Below are positions 10,851 to 19,322 of a stretch of 64,000 nucleotides of DNA, piece by piece; the stretch's first letter is position 1; each line of letters starts with the position of its first letter. Both the position numbers and the translations under genes were made by a program. The DNA lies in assembly GCF_016900375.1 (NCBI RefSeq), contig NZ_JACJKB010000008.1, positions 33,344 to 97,343 of the forward strand. The letters are read 5' to 3'. Under the pieces are notes generated by a model. It saw only the letters and a list, made by a program, of their open reading frames with translations. It was not told the origin of the DNA and searched no databases. This DNA comes from Collinsella tanakaei (lineage in GTDB: Bacteria; Actinomycetota; Coriobacteriia; Coriobacteriales; Coriobacteriaceae).

Positions 10851-12071
10851 CTAGGCGATGCCCATGTATTCCTTCATGCCCTCGATGGCCACCTTCGCGC
10901 CCGCGACCGCATGCACGACGGTGCGGGGGCCCGTCGCCACGTCGCCTGCCGCAAAGATGCCGGGGACGGTGCACATGTTCTTCTCATCCACCTCGAGCAG
11001 GCCGCGGTCGTTGGTGGCCAGGCCGTCGGTGGTGAGCACGAGCTTGTTCTTAGGCAGCTGCGACACGGCGATCATGACGGTGTCGCACCTTACGTGGTCG
11101 AGTTCGTCTTCGTAGCCTACGACCTCGCCGTTCTCGTCGAAGATCGCCGTGCGGAAGACCGGGCCCTCCTTCTCGATGGCGATAACGTCTTTGCCGCGCA
11201 CGATCTCGCAGCCCTCGAGCTCCGCGTACTCGACCTCTTCCGAGCTCGCCGTGACGCTGTTGGTGTTGGAGTACAGGGTCACCCGGTGCGCGCCGTGGCG
11301 CAGGGCTGTGCGCGCCACGTCCATGGCGACGTTGCCCACGCCGATGATCGCCACGTCTTGCCCCACGGTCACGGAATCGGGGTCGACGAGGTAATCGATG
11401 CCGAACAGGACGTTGCCGCGCGCCTGGCCGCGGATGTCGAGCTTGCGGGCGCGCCAGGTGCCCGTGCCCACGAACACGCAGTCGTAGCCGTCGCGGAAGA
11501 GGTCGTCGATGTGCAGGGAGCCGCCGATGGTGGTCGAGGGGCGCAGGTGTACGCCAAGCGAGGTCATGATGTCGCGATAGCGGCTCACGAGCTCCTTCGA
11601 CAGGCGGAACTCCGGGATTCCGTAGCGCAGCACGCCGCCAACCTCGGCCTTCTGCTCGAACACGGTGACGTCGCAGCCGGCCTCGGCCATCTTGATGGCG
11701 ACGGTGATGCCCGCGGGGCCCGATCCGATGACGGCGACGGACTTGCCGTTCGGCTCCGCGCGCTTGGGCTGATAGCGGTCGAGGAAGGTGCGGGAGATGT
11801 AGCTCTCGATGCTCGAGAAGTGCACCGGGTTCCCCTTGCGACCCTGGATGCAGTTGCCCTCGCACTGGTTGGAGTGGTTGCAGATAAGCGAGCACACGGC
11901 GCTCATGGGGTTGTTGTCGAACAGCAGCGCGCCCGCCTCGTCCATCTTGCGCTCCTTGAACAGGCGGATGACCTCGGGGATGGGCGTGTGGACGGGACAT
12001 CCCTTGATCTGGCACATCGCGCGCTTGCACCCGAGACACCGGTTGGCTTCTTCAACAACATGAATCGACAT
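10851..12071 (-). CDS. GltD-like NAD(P)-dependent flavoprotein oxidoreductase
   Basis: This 406-residue protein belongs to the glutamate synthase small-subunit / NfnB / dihydropyrimidine dehydrogenase-like family. The N-terminal helical domain has two cysteine clusters (CLGCKRAMCQIKGC and CSLICNHSNQCEGNC) that bind [4Fe-4S] clusters in homologues. An FAD-binding motif VIGSGPAG is at about residue 113 and an NAD(P)-binding motif IIGVGNVAMD at about 247. The C-terminal GIFAAGDV segment closes the FAD site. The protein passes electrons from NAD(P)H to a partner. No large glutamate synthase subunit or NfnA-like gene is adjacent, so its partner is unknown. The start follows GGGAGAAGAG. It is convergent with valS. 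Confidence 0.85.
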   Translation of the reverse strand: MSIHVVEEANRCLGCKRAMCQIKGCPVHTPIPEVIRLFKERKMDEAGALLFDNNPMSAVCSLICNHSNQCEGNCIQGRKGNPVHFSSIESYISRTFLDRYQPKRAEPNGKSVAVIGSGPAGITVAIKMAEAGCDVTVFEQKAEVGGVLRYGIPEFRLSKELVSRYRDIMTSLGVHLRPSTTIGGSLHIDDLFRDGYDCVFVGTGTWRARKLDIRGQARGNVLFGIDYLVDPDSVTVGQDVAIIGVGNVAMDVARTALRHGAHRVTLYSNTNSVTASSEEVEYAELEGCEIVRGKDVIAIEKEGPVFRTAIFDENGEVVGYEDELDHVRCDTVMIAVSQLPKNKLVLTTDGLATNDRGLLEVDEKNMCTVPGIFAAGDVATGPRTVVHAVAGAKVAIEGMKEYMGIA

Positions 12072-12386
12072 GCTCTTCTCCCATCGCTTACGTTGCGTTC
12101 TGCTTTGACGCCGAAATGGTGTGCGGCTATCTCTAACATAGAGGTTTTGCGCGCTCGATAGCGTGCGGCAACGTGCTCTTAATGTGGTTTTGTTCTATGC
12201 GCCAGCAGCGGAGGCGAATACAGGCTGCGAATCAGGTACCGGTACCTACGGGTTCGCCGCGGCGCGGGGTGTCGCTGCCGGTTTGCCCGCATCGGCCCGG
12301 GCGGGGACGGCGCGTGGTAGTATCTAGCGTGCCGCCTCAGGTGACGCGGCGCTCTGGATCACATGAAACGTAGGAGCTGACCCTCT
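12072..12386. other. Intergenic region between divergent genes
   Basis: This 315-base spacer separates the divergent flavoprotein and folC genes and must hold both promoters. I see no convincing -35/-10 pair. A short palindrome GGTACCGGTACC lies near 12236 and a TAGTAT box near 12317. No gene or structured RNA could be recognised. Confidence 0.5.
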
Positions 12387-13760
12387 ATGCCTCAACGAAC
12401 CGATGTGTACGCGGTGCCCTTCGAGGTGCCGGAGCTTTCCTTTGACGAGGCGGTGGCGCTCGCCGCCGATACCGGCAAGATCTCCGGCGACGCGGGTCCG
12501 CTGCTGGAGACCGTTATCGACATGCTCGACGAGCTCAAGCGGCCCGATGAGCACTACGACTGCATTCAAGTTGCCGGCACCAACGGCAAGACGTCGACCA
12601 CGCGCTTTACCGCGGCGATCCTGCACGGCGAGGGGTTGAAGACTGCCCTCTATACGTCGCCGCAGCTCGTGCGCTATCCCGAGCGCATGGAGATAGATGG
12701 CCAGGTGGTTTCCGACGACGCGTTCGCCCATGGTGTGTCGGCAGCCGTGGAGGCGGGCCGCCGCGTCAACGCTGCCCGCGCGGCGGCGGGGGAGCGAGCC
12801 TACACCATCACGCCCTTCGACCTGCTGACCGTGGCGGCGCTCGTCGTGTTCGCCGAGGCGCGCGTCGACGTCGCGGTGCTCGAGGTCGGCATGGGAGGCC
12901 GCTGGGACGCCACGAGCGCGACCGATCCGGTTGCCGTCGCCATCACGGGCATCGGCCTCGACCACATCCGCATCCTGGGCGATACGCTCGAGGCCATCGC
13001 GGGCGAGAAGGCTGCCGTCATCAAGCCGGGCCGCGCAGTGGTGTTGGGGGAGGGCACGCACGAGCCCAGCGTCCAGCGCGTGATGGACGAGCGCTGTTCG
13101 GCCTGCGGTGTCGACCCTCTCGTGGTCGCGCGCCGGGTGCGTTCGCTGCCGAGCGCGCTGGGGGAGCCGGTGGCGTTCTCTGTCGATACCCCGCGCGCCT
13201 CCTACGAGCTGAGCATTCCCAAGCCGAGCTACCAGCCGCAAAACGCTGCCTGCTCCGTATTTCTGGCGGAGGCCTATCTCGGCCGCGCGCTTGATGCCGC
13301 TGTGCTCCAGGAAAGCCTGGCGACTTGTCCCACGCCGGGCCGCTTCGACGTGGTGCGCACCGATCCGCTCGTGCTGATCGATGCCTGCCATAATCCTCAG
13401 AGCTGCGAGAACTTCGTCAGCGCGCTCGATGAGTTCGGCGATGACGTTGCTGCGCGCCCCCTGCTGCTCATGGCGGCGCTTTCCGACAAGGACGTCGACG
13501 GCATCGTCCGCACGCTGGTCCCGGCGTTTCCGCGGGTGGCCGTGACGGCGACGGCATCCGACCGTGCGCTTGCCCCGGACGAGCTCGCGCGCCTCGTTGG
13601 CGACGAGCTCACCCGCGAGGGGAGGCCGAAGACGGACCTCGCTGCGGTGTACCCGACGGTCGCAGAGGCGCTCGATGCCCTGACGGCGGCAGGTGAGCCC
13701 GTTGTCGCCGCCGGCACGATCACGCTTGCGGGCGAGGTCGCGGGTCTGCTGCGCTCCTAG
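12387..13760 (+). CDS. folC: Folylpolyglutamate synthase / dihydrofolate synthase
   Basis: This 457-residue Mur-ligase-fold enzyme adds glutamate to dihydropteroate or reduced folates with ATP in the cytoplasm. The P-loop AGTNGKTSTTRF is at about residues 57-68. The metal-binding and substrate segment LEVGMGGRWDAT is near 163-174, close to the usual FolC motif GLGGRLDAT. The C-terminal domain carries DACHNPQS, equivalent to the DGAHNP motif of the family. MurC-F enzymes share the fold, but these motifs and the lack of neighbouring mur genes favour FolC. The enzyme is probably monocistronic or starts a short transcript. A repeat unit follows immediately. Confidence 0.93.
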   Translation: MPQRTDVYAVPFEVPELSFDEAVALAADTGKISGDAGPLLETVIDMLDELKRPDEHYDCIQVAGTNGKTSTTRFTAAILHGEGLKTALYTSPQLVRYPERMEIDGQVVSDDAFAHGVSAAVEAGRRVNAARAAAGERAYTITPFDLLTVAALVVFAEARVDVAVLEVGMGGRWDATSATDPVAVAITGIGLDHIRILGDTLEAIAGEKAAVIKPGRAVVLGEGTHEPSVQRVMDERCSACGVDPLVVARRVRSLPSALGEPVAFSVDTPRASYELSIPKPSYQPQNAACSVFLAEAYLGRALDAAVLQESLATCPTPGRFDVVRTDPLVLIDACHNPQSCENFVSALDEFGDDVAARPLLLMAALSDKDVDGIVRTLVPAFPRVAVTATASDRALAPDELARLVGDELTREGRPKTDLAAVYPTVAEALDALTAAGEPVVAAGTITLAGEVAGLLRS

Positions 13761-13779
13761 TTGCCCCTCAACCTCTCGA

Positions 13780-13812
13780 TGTCCACTTTCAGGACGGAGA
13801 TGTTTTGGGTCA
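13780..13812. repeat. 33-bp repeat unit, TGTCC family (single copy)
   Basis: The unit has the family sequence with AGGACGGAGATGTTTT in the middle. Its 3' end is GGTCA rather than GGACA. It is a solo copy just after folC. Confidence 0.8.
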
Positions 13813-13915
13813 TCGGTACATGGCAGAGGTGTGGTCAAACCGTCAAGTTGGACTTAAAGGTTAATGTCTGCTCTATACTGATTCCAATCGATAACGATTG
13901 GAGCGGTACCACCGT

Positions 13916-15082
13916 ATGAGCAAAACCGTAGTCTCGCATCGCGCCATGGTGCGCCCTTGGGCTCGCGTGGCCTGCACGGCCGGCCTGACGGCCGTCCTTA
14001 CCTGCGCGGGCGCCCTGACCCCGTGGGCGGGGAGCGCGTACGCCGCCTCGAGCGCCACGATGGCCGAGCTTGAGCAGCTGACCGCCCAGGTGCGCGATGC
14101 CGCTGCAGCCCACGACGAGGCGATGGCGACCGCCGCCGACCTCGATGCCCAGATCTCCACCCAGGCGGCCGAGATCGTCCACATCGAGCAGGAGGTCCTG
14201 CCCGCCCAGCGCGAGCGCGCCTCCCAGGCTGCCGCCAATCTCTACAAGATGCGCGAGACGTCGGGCAACATCGTCTCGATGCTCTTCTCCACAAGCTCGC
14301 TTTCCGACTTCATCACCTCGATGAAGTATCTGACCACCATCCAGGACGGCAACGTCGATATCCTGGAGGACCTCGAGGAGACGCGCTCCGAGCTCTCGAC
14401 CCGCCTGGCGGAGCTCTCGTCCATGAAGGACCAGGCCGTCCAGCAGGAGCAGCTCGCCTCCGATGCGCTCCAGCAGGTGAGCGAGGCGCAGGCCGCCATG
14501 CAGCAGCGCGCTAACAGCGAGGATGCCGCCGAGGCGGAGGCTGCGCGCAAGGCCGCCGAGGAGGCTGCAGCCCTGCAGCGCCAGATGGAGGAGAAGGCCG
14601 CAGCTGAGCAGCAGACGGCGGCCCAGGAGCAGCAGACCGCCCAGCCCGAGCAGCAGCCCGCACAGGACACCCAGCCTGCACCCGAGCAGGATGCGACGCC
14701 GTCCGAGCCGACGCAGGAGACCCCCGAGCAGCAGCCTGCCGAGGACCCCGAGCCCGAGCAGCCGGTCGAGGACGATTCCTCGTCCAACGCGAGCGGCTGG
14801 ATGTCGGGCGTGGCCTCCCACTACGGCACGGGTGACGGCTTCATGGGCGGTACCACCGCGAGCGGCGATATCGTGACCGAGACCTCCATGGGCGTGGCCA
14901 TGCTCGATGTGCCGCTGGGCACTTATGTCGAGATCCGCTATAACGGCAAGTCGGTCGTCGCCGTGGTGAACGACCGCGGTCCTTACGTGCACGGCCGCGT
15001 GATCGACATGCAGCCCGCTGTTGCCCGCGCGCTCGGATTCCTGTCCGTCGGCGTCGGCACGGTGGAGTATCGCTTCCTGTAG
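13916..15082 (+). CDS. Secreted coiled-coil protein with RlpA-like double-psi beta-barrel domain
   Basis: This 388-residue exported protein has a signal peptide (basic start, hydrophobic core, cleavage near AYAAS). A long helical coiled coil with Ala/Glu/Gln heptads fills about residues 45-225, similar to the N-terminal domain of PcsB/CwlO-type hydrolases. A Pro/Gln/Glu linker follows, then a C-terminal RlpA-like domain of about 90 residues (GVASHYGTG...TTASGD...VVNDRGPYVHGRVIDM). RlpA domains bind or cleave peptidoglycan. The Asp of NDRGP and the GRVID motif are present. ATG 13916 was preferred to an upstream TTG because GGAG precedes it at a usable distance. A TATACT -10-like box is at 13874-13879. 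Joining a PcsB-type coil to an RlpA barrel is unusual. Confidence 0.85.
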   Translation: MSKTVVSHRAMVRPWARVACTAGLTAVLTCAGALTPWAGSAYAASSATMAELEQLTAQVRDAAAAHDEAMATAADLDAQISTQAAEIVHIEQEVLPAQRERASQAAANLYKMRETSGNIVSMLFSTSSLSDFITSMKYLTTIQDGNVDILEDLEETRSELSTRLAELSSMKDQAVQQEQLASDALQQVSEAQAAMQQRANSEDAAEAEAARKAAEEAAALQRQMEEKAAAEQQTAAQEQQTAQPEQQPAQDTQPAPEQDATPSEPTQETPEQQPAEDPEPEQPVEDDSSSNASGWMSGVASHYGTGDGFMGGTTASGDIVTETSMGVAMLDVPLGTYVEIRYNGKSVVAVVNDRGPYVHGRVIDMQPAVARALGFLSVGVGTVEYRFL

Positions 15083-15105
15083 CGCACCTGAACTGAATGC
15101 GACCT

Positions 15106-15141
15106 CAAGGCGCCCTGCGGCAGATGTTGCGGGGCGCCTTG
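15106..15141. terminator. Hairpin after the RlpA-like gene
   Basis: Ten-base arms CAAGGCGCCC (15106-15115) and the complement at 15132-15141 form a stem. No clear T run follows, so it may be a weak or factor-assisted terminator. Confidence 0.55.
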
Positions 15142-15244
15142 CTGTCGCGTGCCCGAGCGCCGTGCCGCGCGAGCCGTCCCGCCGTCCTGCCGTCTGGACT
15201 ACAATGGGCGGGACCGAATCCAGACGCAAGAGAATCGAGGAGAG

Positions 15245-16336
15245 ATGGCACAGGTTGACGAGGCGCGTGTCGCGCGGGTCCTGGAGCGGCTCGAGGCGGG
15301 GCATCCGGGAAGCCAGCTTCTGGTGACGGATCCCTGGTCGATCTTCTACCTTACGGGCTTTTACGCTGAGATGTTCGAGCGCTTCTCGGGTGTGCTGCTG
15401 CGCGCGGGTGCGCGCCCGGTCATCTTCGACAACGCCCTGTATCCCATCGATGCCTACGACAACGCGGACGTCGTGGTGTTCAACGACACCGATGACCTTG
15501 CCTCCGTCCTCATGGATCGCATCGATCCGACCGCACCGCTCGGCATCGACGCGAGCATGCGCTCGGGCTTCCTCATCCCGCTGCAGGAGCGCGAGGCTGC
15601 GTCCTCGTTTTTCCTCGGCTCCTATGCCGTGGCCGATACCCGTGCGCACAAGGATGCCCGCGAGCGGGAGCTCATGCGGCAGTCGAGTCGCATCAACGAC
15701 GCGGTGATGGCCGAGCTGCCCGCCCTCGTGCACGAGGGCGTCACCGAGCACGAGATCGCCTCGCAGATGCTCACTCTCTACCGCAAGCACGGTGCGCAGG
15801 GCTTTTCGTTCCCGCCGATCGTGAGCTTCGGCGGGAACGCGGCGAACCCGCATCATGAGCCCGACGACACGGCGCTTGCCACCGGGCAGGTCGCGCTGTT
15901 CGACATCGGCGGTCAGTACGAAGGCTACTGCTCCGATATGACCCGCACCTTCTTCTGGGGTGAGCCCGACGAGGAGTCGCGGCGCATCTACGATATCGTG
16001 CGGCGGGCGAACGAGGCCGCCGAGACGCTCGTGGCGCCGGGCGTCCGCTTCTGCGACCTCGATCGCGCGGCGCGCCGGGTGATCGAGGACGCCGGCTACG
16101 GCCCGTACTTCACCCATCGGTTGGGTCACTCCATCGGCCTTCAGGACCACGAGCCGGGCGACGTGTCGGCCGTGAACGAGGCTGTCGTGGAAGCGGGCAT
16201 GACGTTTTCCATCGAGCCGGGCATCTACCTGCCCGGACGCACGGGCGTGCGCATCGAGGACCTGGTGCTCGTGACCGAGGACGGCTGCGAGATCCTGAAC
16301 TCCTACACCAAGGAGCCGTGCCGGATCGACCGGTAG
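15245..16336 (+). CDS. Xaa-Pro aminopeptidase-like M24 metallopeptidase
   Basis: This 363-residue protein has an N-terminal creatinase-like domain and a C-terminal pita-bread peptidase domain. Family enzymes remove residues next to proline from peptides in the cytoplasm with two metal ions. The metal ligands are visible: Asp in FDIGGQY and CSDMTRTF (about residues 220 and 231), His in HRLGHSIGL (about 295), Glu in FSIEPGIY (about 323) and Glu in VRIEDLVLV (about 337). Length is typical. ATG 15245 follows GAGGAGAG, although the frame is open upstream. Without substrate data it could equally be a dipeptidase of the PepQ type. Confidence 0.9.
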   Translation: MAQVDEARVARVLERLEAGHPGSQLLVTDPWSIFYLTGFYAEMFERFSGVLLRAGARPVIFDNALYPIDAYDNADVVVFNDTDDLASVLMDRIDPTAPLGIDASMRSGFLIPLQEREAASSFFLGSYAVADTRAHKDARERELMRQSSRINDAVMAELPALVHEGVTEHEIASQMLTLYRKHGAQGFSFPPIVSFGGNAANPHHEPDDTALATGQVALFDIGGQYEGYCSDMTRTFFWGEPDEESRRIYDIVRRANEAAETLVAPGVRFCDLDRAARRVIEDAGYGPYFTHRLGHSIGLQDHEPGDVSAVNEAVVEAGMTFSIEPGIYLPGRTGVRIEDLVLVTEDGCEILNSYTKEPCRIDR

Positions 16337-16481
16337 GGCAGCGCCCCGCGCTTGGTCGCCCATTGCCCCGGGGCGCGTCGGTGTACACTATGTCGAAAGC
16401 GTGTCGCCGCGCGGGCGTGTGAGGACACGCGGTAAAATGAACCGAATTGTATCGCGAACGAGACTGAAAGGTTGTTCTGCC

Positions 16482-16913
16482 ATGTCTCAATACATCCAGG
16501 AGATCATGTCGCCTGAGCTCATGGGGGCCATCTACGCTTTCGTGGGCTTCATCGCCGCGCTCTACGTGCTCTCCGTCGTGTACGTGTTCATCGACGCCAA
16601 GCGCCGCGGTGCGGGTCTGTTCTGGGTGTGGGGCATCGTCGCGCTCATCCCGTTCGTGGGTCTCATCGCCTACCTGGTGCTGCGTCCCAACTCCTACCTC
16701 GCCGATCGCGAGGAGCAGGAGCTCGACATGGCGCTGCGTGAGCGTCAGCTCGCCCAGTACGGCACCTGCCCGCAGTGCGGAAGCCCCATCGAGAAGGACT
16801 TCGTGGTGTGCCCCGTGTGCAACACGCAGGTGCGCAACGTGTGCCCGAGCTGCCATCGCCCGCTCGACGCGCACTGGAAGGTCTGCCCGTACTGCCGCAC
16901 CCACATCCAGTAA
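16482..16913 (+). CDS. Small membrane protein with C-terminal zinc ribbons
   Basis: This 143-residue protein has two N-terminal transmembrane segments (about residues 10-30 and 42-62), with RRGAGLFWVWGIVALIPFVG between them as in PLD nuclease N-terminal or DUF-type membrane modules. A cytoplasmic tail holds two zinc-ribbon pairs: CPQCG...CPVCN and CPSCH...CPYC. Function is unknown. Such proteins are common in actinobacteria and may scaffold other proteins or nucleic acids. ATG 16482 was chosen because GAAAGG precedes it; the frame is open further upstream. A strong terminator follows. Confidence 0.8.
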   Translation: MSQYIQEIMSPELMGAIYAFVGFIAALYVLSVVYVFIDAKRRGAGLFWVWGIVALIPFVGLIAYLVLRPNSYLADREEQELDMALRERQLAQYGTCPQCGSPIEKDFVVCPVCNTQVRNVCPSCHRPLDAHWKVCPYCRTHIQ

Positions 16914-16925
16914 CACGGAATGCTC

Positions 16926-16958
16926 AGCGCCCCCGGCCCCACAGCCGGGGGCGCTTTT
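16926..16958 (+). terminator. Intrinsic terminator of the zinc-ribbon gene
   Basis: A 12-bp G/C stem (16926-16937 with 16944-16955) is followed by TTTT. The T run is the first part of the next repeat. Confidence 0.85.
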
Positions 16959-17256
16959 GGCCTCATTGGGGACGTAGCCGGGAGGCGCCAAGCCCCGCCC
17001 CGCCCCGCCGCGCAGAAAACGGCGCGACGGGGCGGGGCGGGGCTTGGCGCCTCCCGGCTACGTCCCCAATGAGGCCAAGGCCGCCCTGTGCGCTTTCGGA
17101 ACGCATCGGGGCCCTGGGATGTTCCCTTGGCGCGCATCCGGCCGTGGGCGATGTTCCGATAGCGCGCAGCCGGGCGCGCAGCGGCGGCGTGCGGGACCCC
17201 GGCCATCGGGCGCGCCCGCGCAATGTCCCAAAACATCTCCGTCCTGAAAGTGGACA
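16957..17256. repeat. Composite repeat element upstream of thrS, about 300 bp
   Basis: The left part is an inverted repeat with a perfect stem of about 51 bp (16957-17007 with 17028-17078) containing TTGGCCTCATTGGGGACG. About 145 bp of unique-looking G/C-rich sequence follows, then a 33-bp TGTCC...GGACA unit at 17224-17256. From about 17079 to its end the element is almost identical to the one at 19395-19572. Confidence 0.85.
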
Positions 17257-17350
17257 TGTAACGGTTTCGGGGTGGCGAGCGGTGGTGCTAGACCTCGGAC
17301 GCTAACAGTGGTACAACAGATGCACCCACGACACGAAGGGGTTTGAATTC

Positions 17351-17395
17351 ATGCAGATCGCGTTCGCACATAACGTTCGAACTCAGACTATCTAG
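17351..17395 (+). CDS. Putative thrS leader peptide
   Basis: A 14-codon reading frame encodes MQIAFAHNVRTQTI. It starts 8 bases after a ribosome binding site (GAAGGGG) and ends in TAG directly before a hairpin. Two of its last four codons are Thr (ACT, ACT). Its position before a terminator-like structure and thrS is what a leader-peptide attenuator would need. Expression has not been shown, so this is inference from layout. Confidence 0.5.
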   Translation: MQIAFAHNVRTQTI

Positions 17396-17484
17396 GCGTC
17401 TGTCTCATCGCATGGCCGGCAGGCCACGGACAGGCGCCGCATATCGCTCGCCGTCACATACCGTGACGAGCGGGCGTTTTTCTT
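17396..17484 (+). promoter_or_regulatory. Candidate attenuator upstream of thrS
   Basis: Two hairpins follow the leader stop codon without a gap. The first is 17396-17437, with GCGTCTGTCT pairing with GGACAGGCGC and an inner TGGCC/GGCCA stem. The second is 17445-17472, CGCTCG pairing with CGAGCG. It is followed by GGCG and then TTTTTC, as in a terminator. CGCC at 17435-17438 could pair with GGCG at 17473-17476, so the two hairpins may compete. No T-box consensus was found. Confidence 0.5.
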
Positions 17485-17514
17485 GACCCCGACGTCTCCA
17501 GAAAGAGGATTCAC

Positions 17515-19278
17515 ATGAAAGCGCTGTATAACGACGGTTCCGTAGCCGAGCTTCCGGCTGACGAGGTCACGCACGTCATCCGTCACTCCGCGGCCCATAT
17601 CATGGCCCAGGCCATCAAGCGCCTGTACCCCGAGGCCGACTTCGCCTACGGCCCGGCGACCGACAACGGCTTCTACTACGATGTCGACCTGGGTGAGGCC
17701 AAGCTCTCCGAGGACGACCTTCCCGCCATCGAGGCCGAGATGAAGAAGATCGTGAAGGAGAACCTCAAGTTCACGACCTTCGAGCTGCCTCGCGCCGAGG
17801 CCATCAAGCTCATGGAGGAGCGCGGCGAGAAGTACAAGGTCGAGCACATCGGCGACCTCGATGAGGACGCGCGCATCACCTTCTTCCAGCAGGGCGAGTA
17901 CATCGACATGTGCGTCGGCCCGCACATCACCTACACGAAGGCGCTCAAGGCCTTCAAGCTCACGGGCGTGTCCGGCGCCTACTGGAAGGCCGATAAGAAC
18001 AACAAGATGCTCACGCGCGTGAACGGCACGGCGTTTGCCACCAAGGAGGAGCTCGACGAGCACCTGCGCATGCTCGAGGAGGCCAAGAAGCGCGACCACC
18101 GCAAGATCGGCCGCGAGATGGACCTGTTCATGATGCGCGACGAGGCCCCGGGCTTCCCGTTCTTCCTGCCCAACGGCATGATCCTGAAGAACCAGCTGCT
18201 CGATTACTGGCGCGAGATCCATCATAAGGCGGGCTACGTCGAGATCTCCACGCCGCTCATCATGAACAAGCAGCTGTGGAAGACCTCCGGCCATTGGGAT
18301 CACTACAAGGACAACATGTACTCCACGATCATCGACGAGGAGGAGTACTGCATCAAGCCGATGAACTGCCCGGGCGGCGTGCTCGTGTACAAGAGCCATC
18401 CGCACAGCTATCGCGAGCTGCCCATCCGCGCCGGCGAGATCGGCCTGGTGCACCGCCACGAGCTCAAGGGCGCCCTGCACGGCCTGTTCCGCGTGCGCTG
18501 CTTCAACCAGGATGATGCGCACCTGTTCGTGCGTCCCGACCAGCTGACCGATGAGATCGTGGGCGTGGTGAACCTGATCGACTCCGTGTACCAGAAGTTC
18601 GGCTTCACCTATCACCTCGAGCTTTCCACGCGCCCCGAGGACTCCATGGGCTCCGATGAGGATTGGGAGCGCGCCGAGGCCGGCCTGCGCGAGGCGCTCG
18701 ACCGCCTGGGCAAGGACTACGTCATCAACGAGGGCGATGGCGCCTTCTACGGTCCCAAGATCGACTTCCACCTGGAGGACTCGCTCGGTCGTACCTGGCA
18801 GTGCGGCACCGTCCAGCTCGACTTCCAGATGCCGATCAACTTCGACCTGGAGTACGCCGACGCTGATGGCACCAAGAAGCGTCCGATCATGCTGCATCGC
18901 GTGGCCTTCGGCTCCATCGAGCGCTTCATCGGCATCCTGATCGAGCACTACGCGGGCAAGTTCCCCACCTGGCTCGCGCCGGTTCAGGTGAAGGTTCTGC
19001 CCGTGTCCGAGAAGAGCCGCGCCTACGCGCACACCGTTGCCGATCAGCTTGACGCCGCCGGTATCCGCGTGGTCGTGGATGACCGTGACGAGAAGATCGG
19101 CTACAAGATTCGCGAGGCCCGCGGCGTGGACCGTGTGCCCTACATGCTGATCTTGGGCGAGAAGGAGGCCGAGGCCGGCAACATCTCGGTGCGCGACCGC
19201 ACGAACGAGACGCACGAGTCGACCGTCGAGGACTTCATCGCGCAGCTCGCCGTCGAGATCTCCGAGCGCCGCAGCTAA
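17515..19278 (+). CDS. thrS: Threonine--tRNA ligase (form without TGS domain)
   Basis: This 587-residue class II synthetase charges tRNA-Thr. It starts directly in the editing domain, with HSAAH at about residue 24 and CVGPH near 138 as the editing zinc-like site. The usual N-terminal TGS domain of about 60 residues is absent. The catalytic core has motif 2 (RHELKGALHGLFRVRCFNQDDAH) and motif 3 (GSIERFIGILIEHYAG), with the zinc ligands Cys (NCPGG), His and His. A C-terminal anticodon-binding domain closes the protein. AGAAAGAGG precedes the ATG. It is monocistronic, with a leader attenuator and a terminator, and is bracketed by near-identical repeat elements. Confidence 0.97.
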   Translation: MKALYNDGSVAELPADEVTHVIRHSAAHIMAQAIKRLYPEADFAYGPATDNGFYYDVDLGEAKLSEDDLPAIEAEMKKIVKENLKFTTFELPRAEAIKLMEERGEKYKVEHIGDLDEDARITFFQQGEYIDMCVGPHITYTKALKAFKLTGVSGAYWKADKNNKMLTRVNGTAFATKEELDEHLRMLEEAKKRDHRKIGREMDLFMMRDEAPGFPFFLPNGMILKNQLLDYWREIHHKAGYVEISTPLIMNKQLWKTSGHWDHYKDNMYSTIIDEEEYCIKPMNCPGGVLVYKSHPHSYRELPIRAGEIGLVHRHELKGALHGLFRVRCFNQDDAHLFVRPDQLTDEIVGVVNLIDSVYQKFGFTYHLELSTRPEDSMGSDEDWERAEAGLREALDRLGKDYVINEGDGAFYGPKIDFHLEDSLGRTWQCGTVQLDFQMPINFDLEYADADGTKKRPIMLHRVAFGSIERFIGILIEHYAGKFPTWLAPVQVKVLPVSEKSRAYAHTVADQLDAAGIRVVVDDRDEKIGYKIREARGVDRVPYMLILGEKEAEAGNISVRDRTNETHESTVEDFIAQLAVEISERRS

Positions 19279-19289
19279 CGACCGATTGC

Positions 19290-19315
19290 CGGGCCGCTCC
19301 CTTGGGAGCGGCCCG
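19290..19315 (+). terminator. Hairpin terminator of thrS
   Basis: A 12-bp stem (19290-19301 with 19304-19315) with a 2-base loop is followed by TTCCATGTT. Only a weak T run is present. Confidence 0.75.
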
Positions 19316-19322
19316 TTCCATG

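Noticed and set aside
12236..12247. GGTACCGGTACC palindrome as an operator of folC
   Set aside because: Too short and single; no promoter boxes nearby to support it.
13835..16363. Long minus-strand frames opposite the RlpA-like and M24 genes (similar ones oppose leuS, infB and dnaG)
   Set aside because: Same G+C artefact; the products are Leu/Gly/Arg/His-rich without domain motifs.
17260..17514. T-box riboswitch upstream of thrS (also considered for valS and leuS)
   Set aside because: The conserved T-box antiterminator sequence was not found; the leader-peptide layout fits better at thrS.
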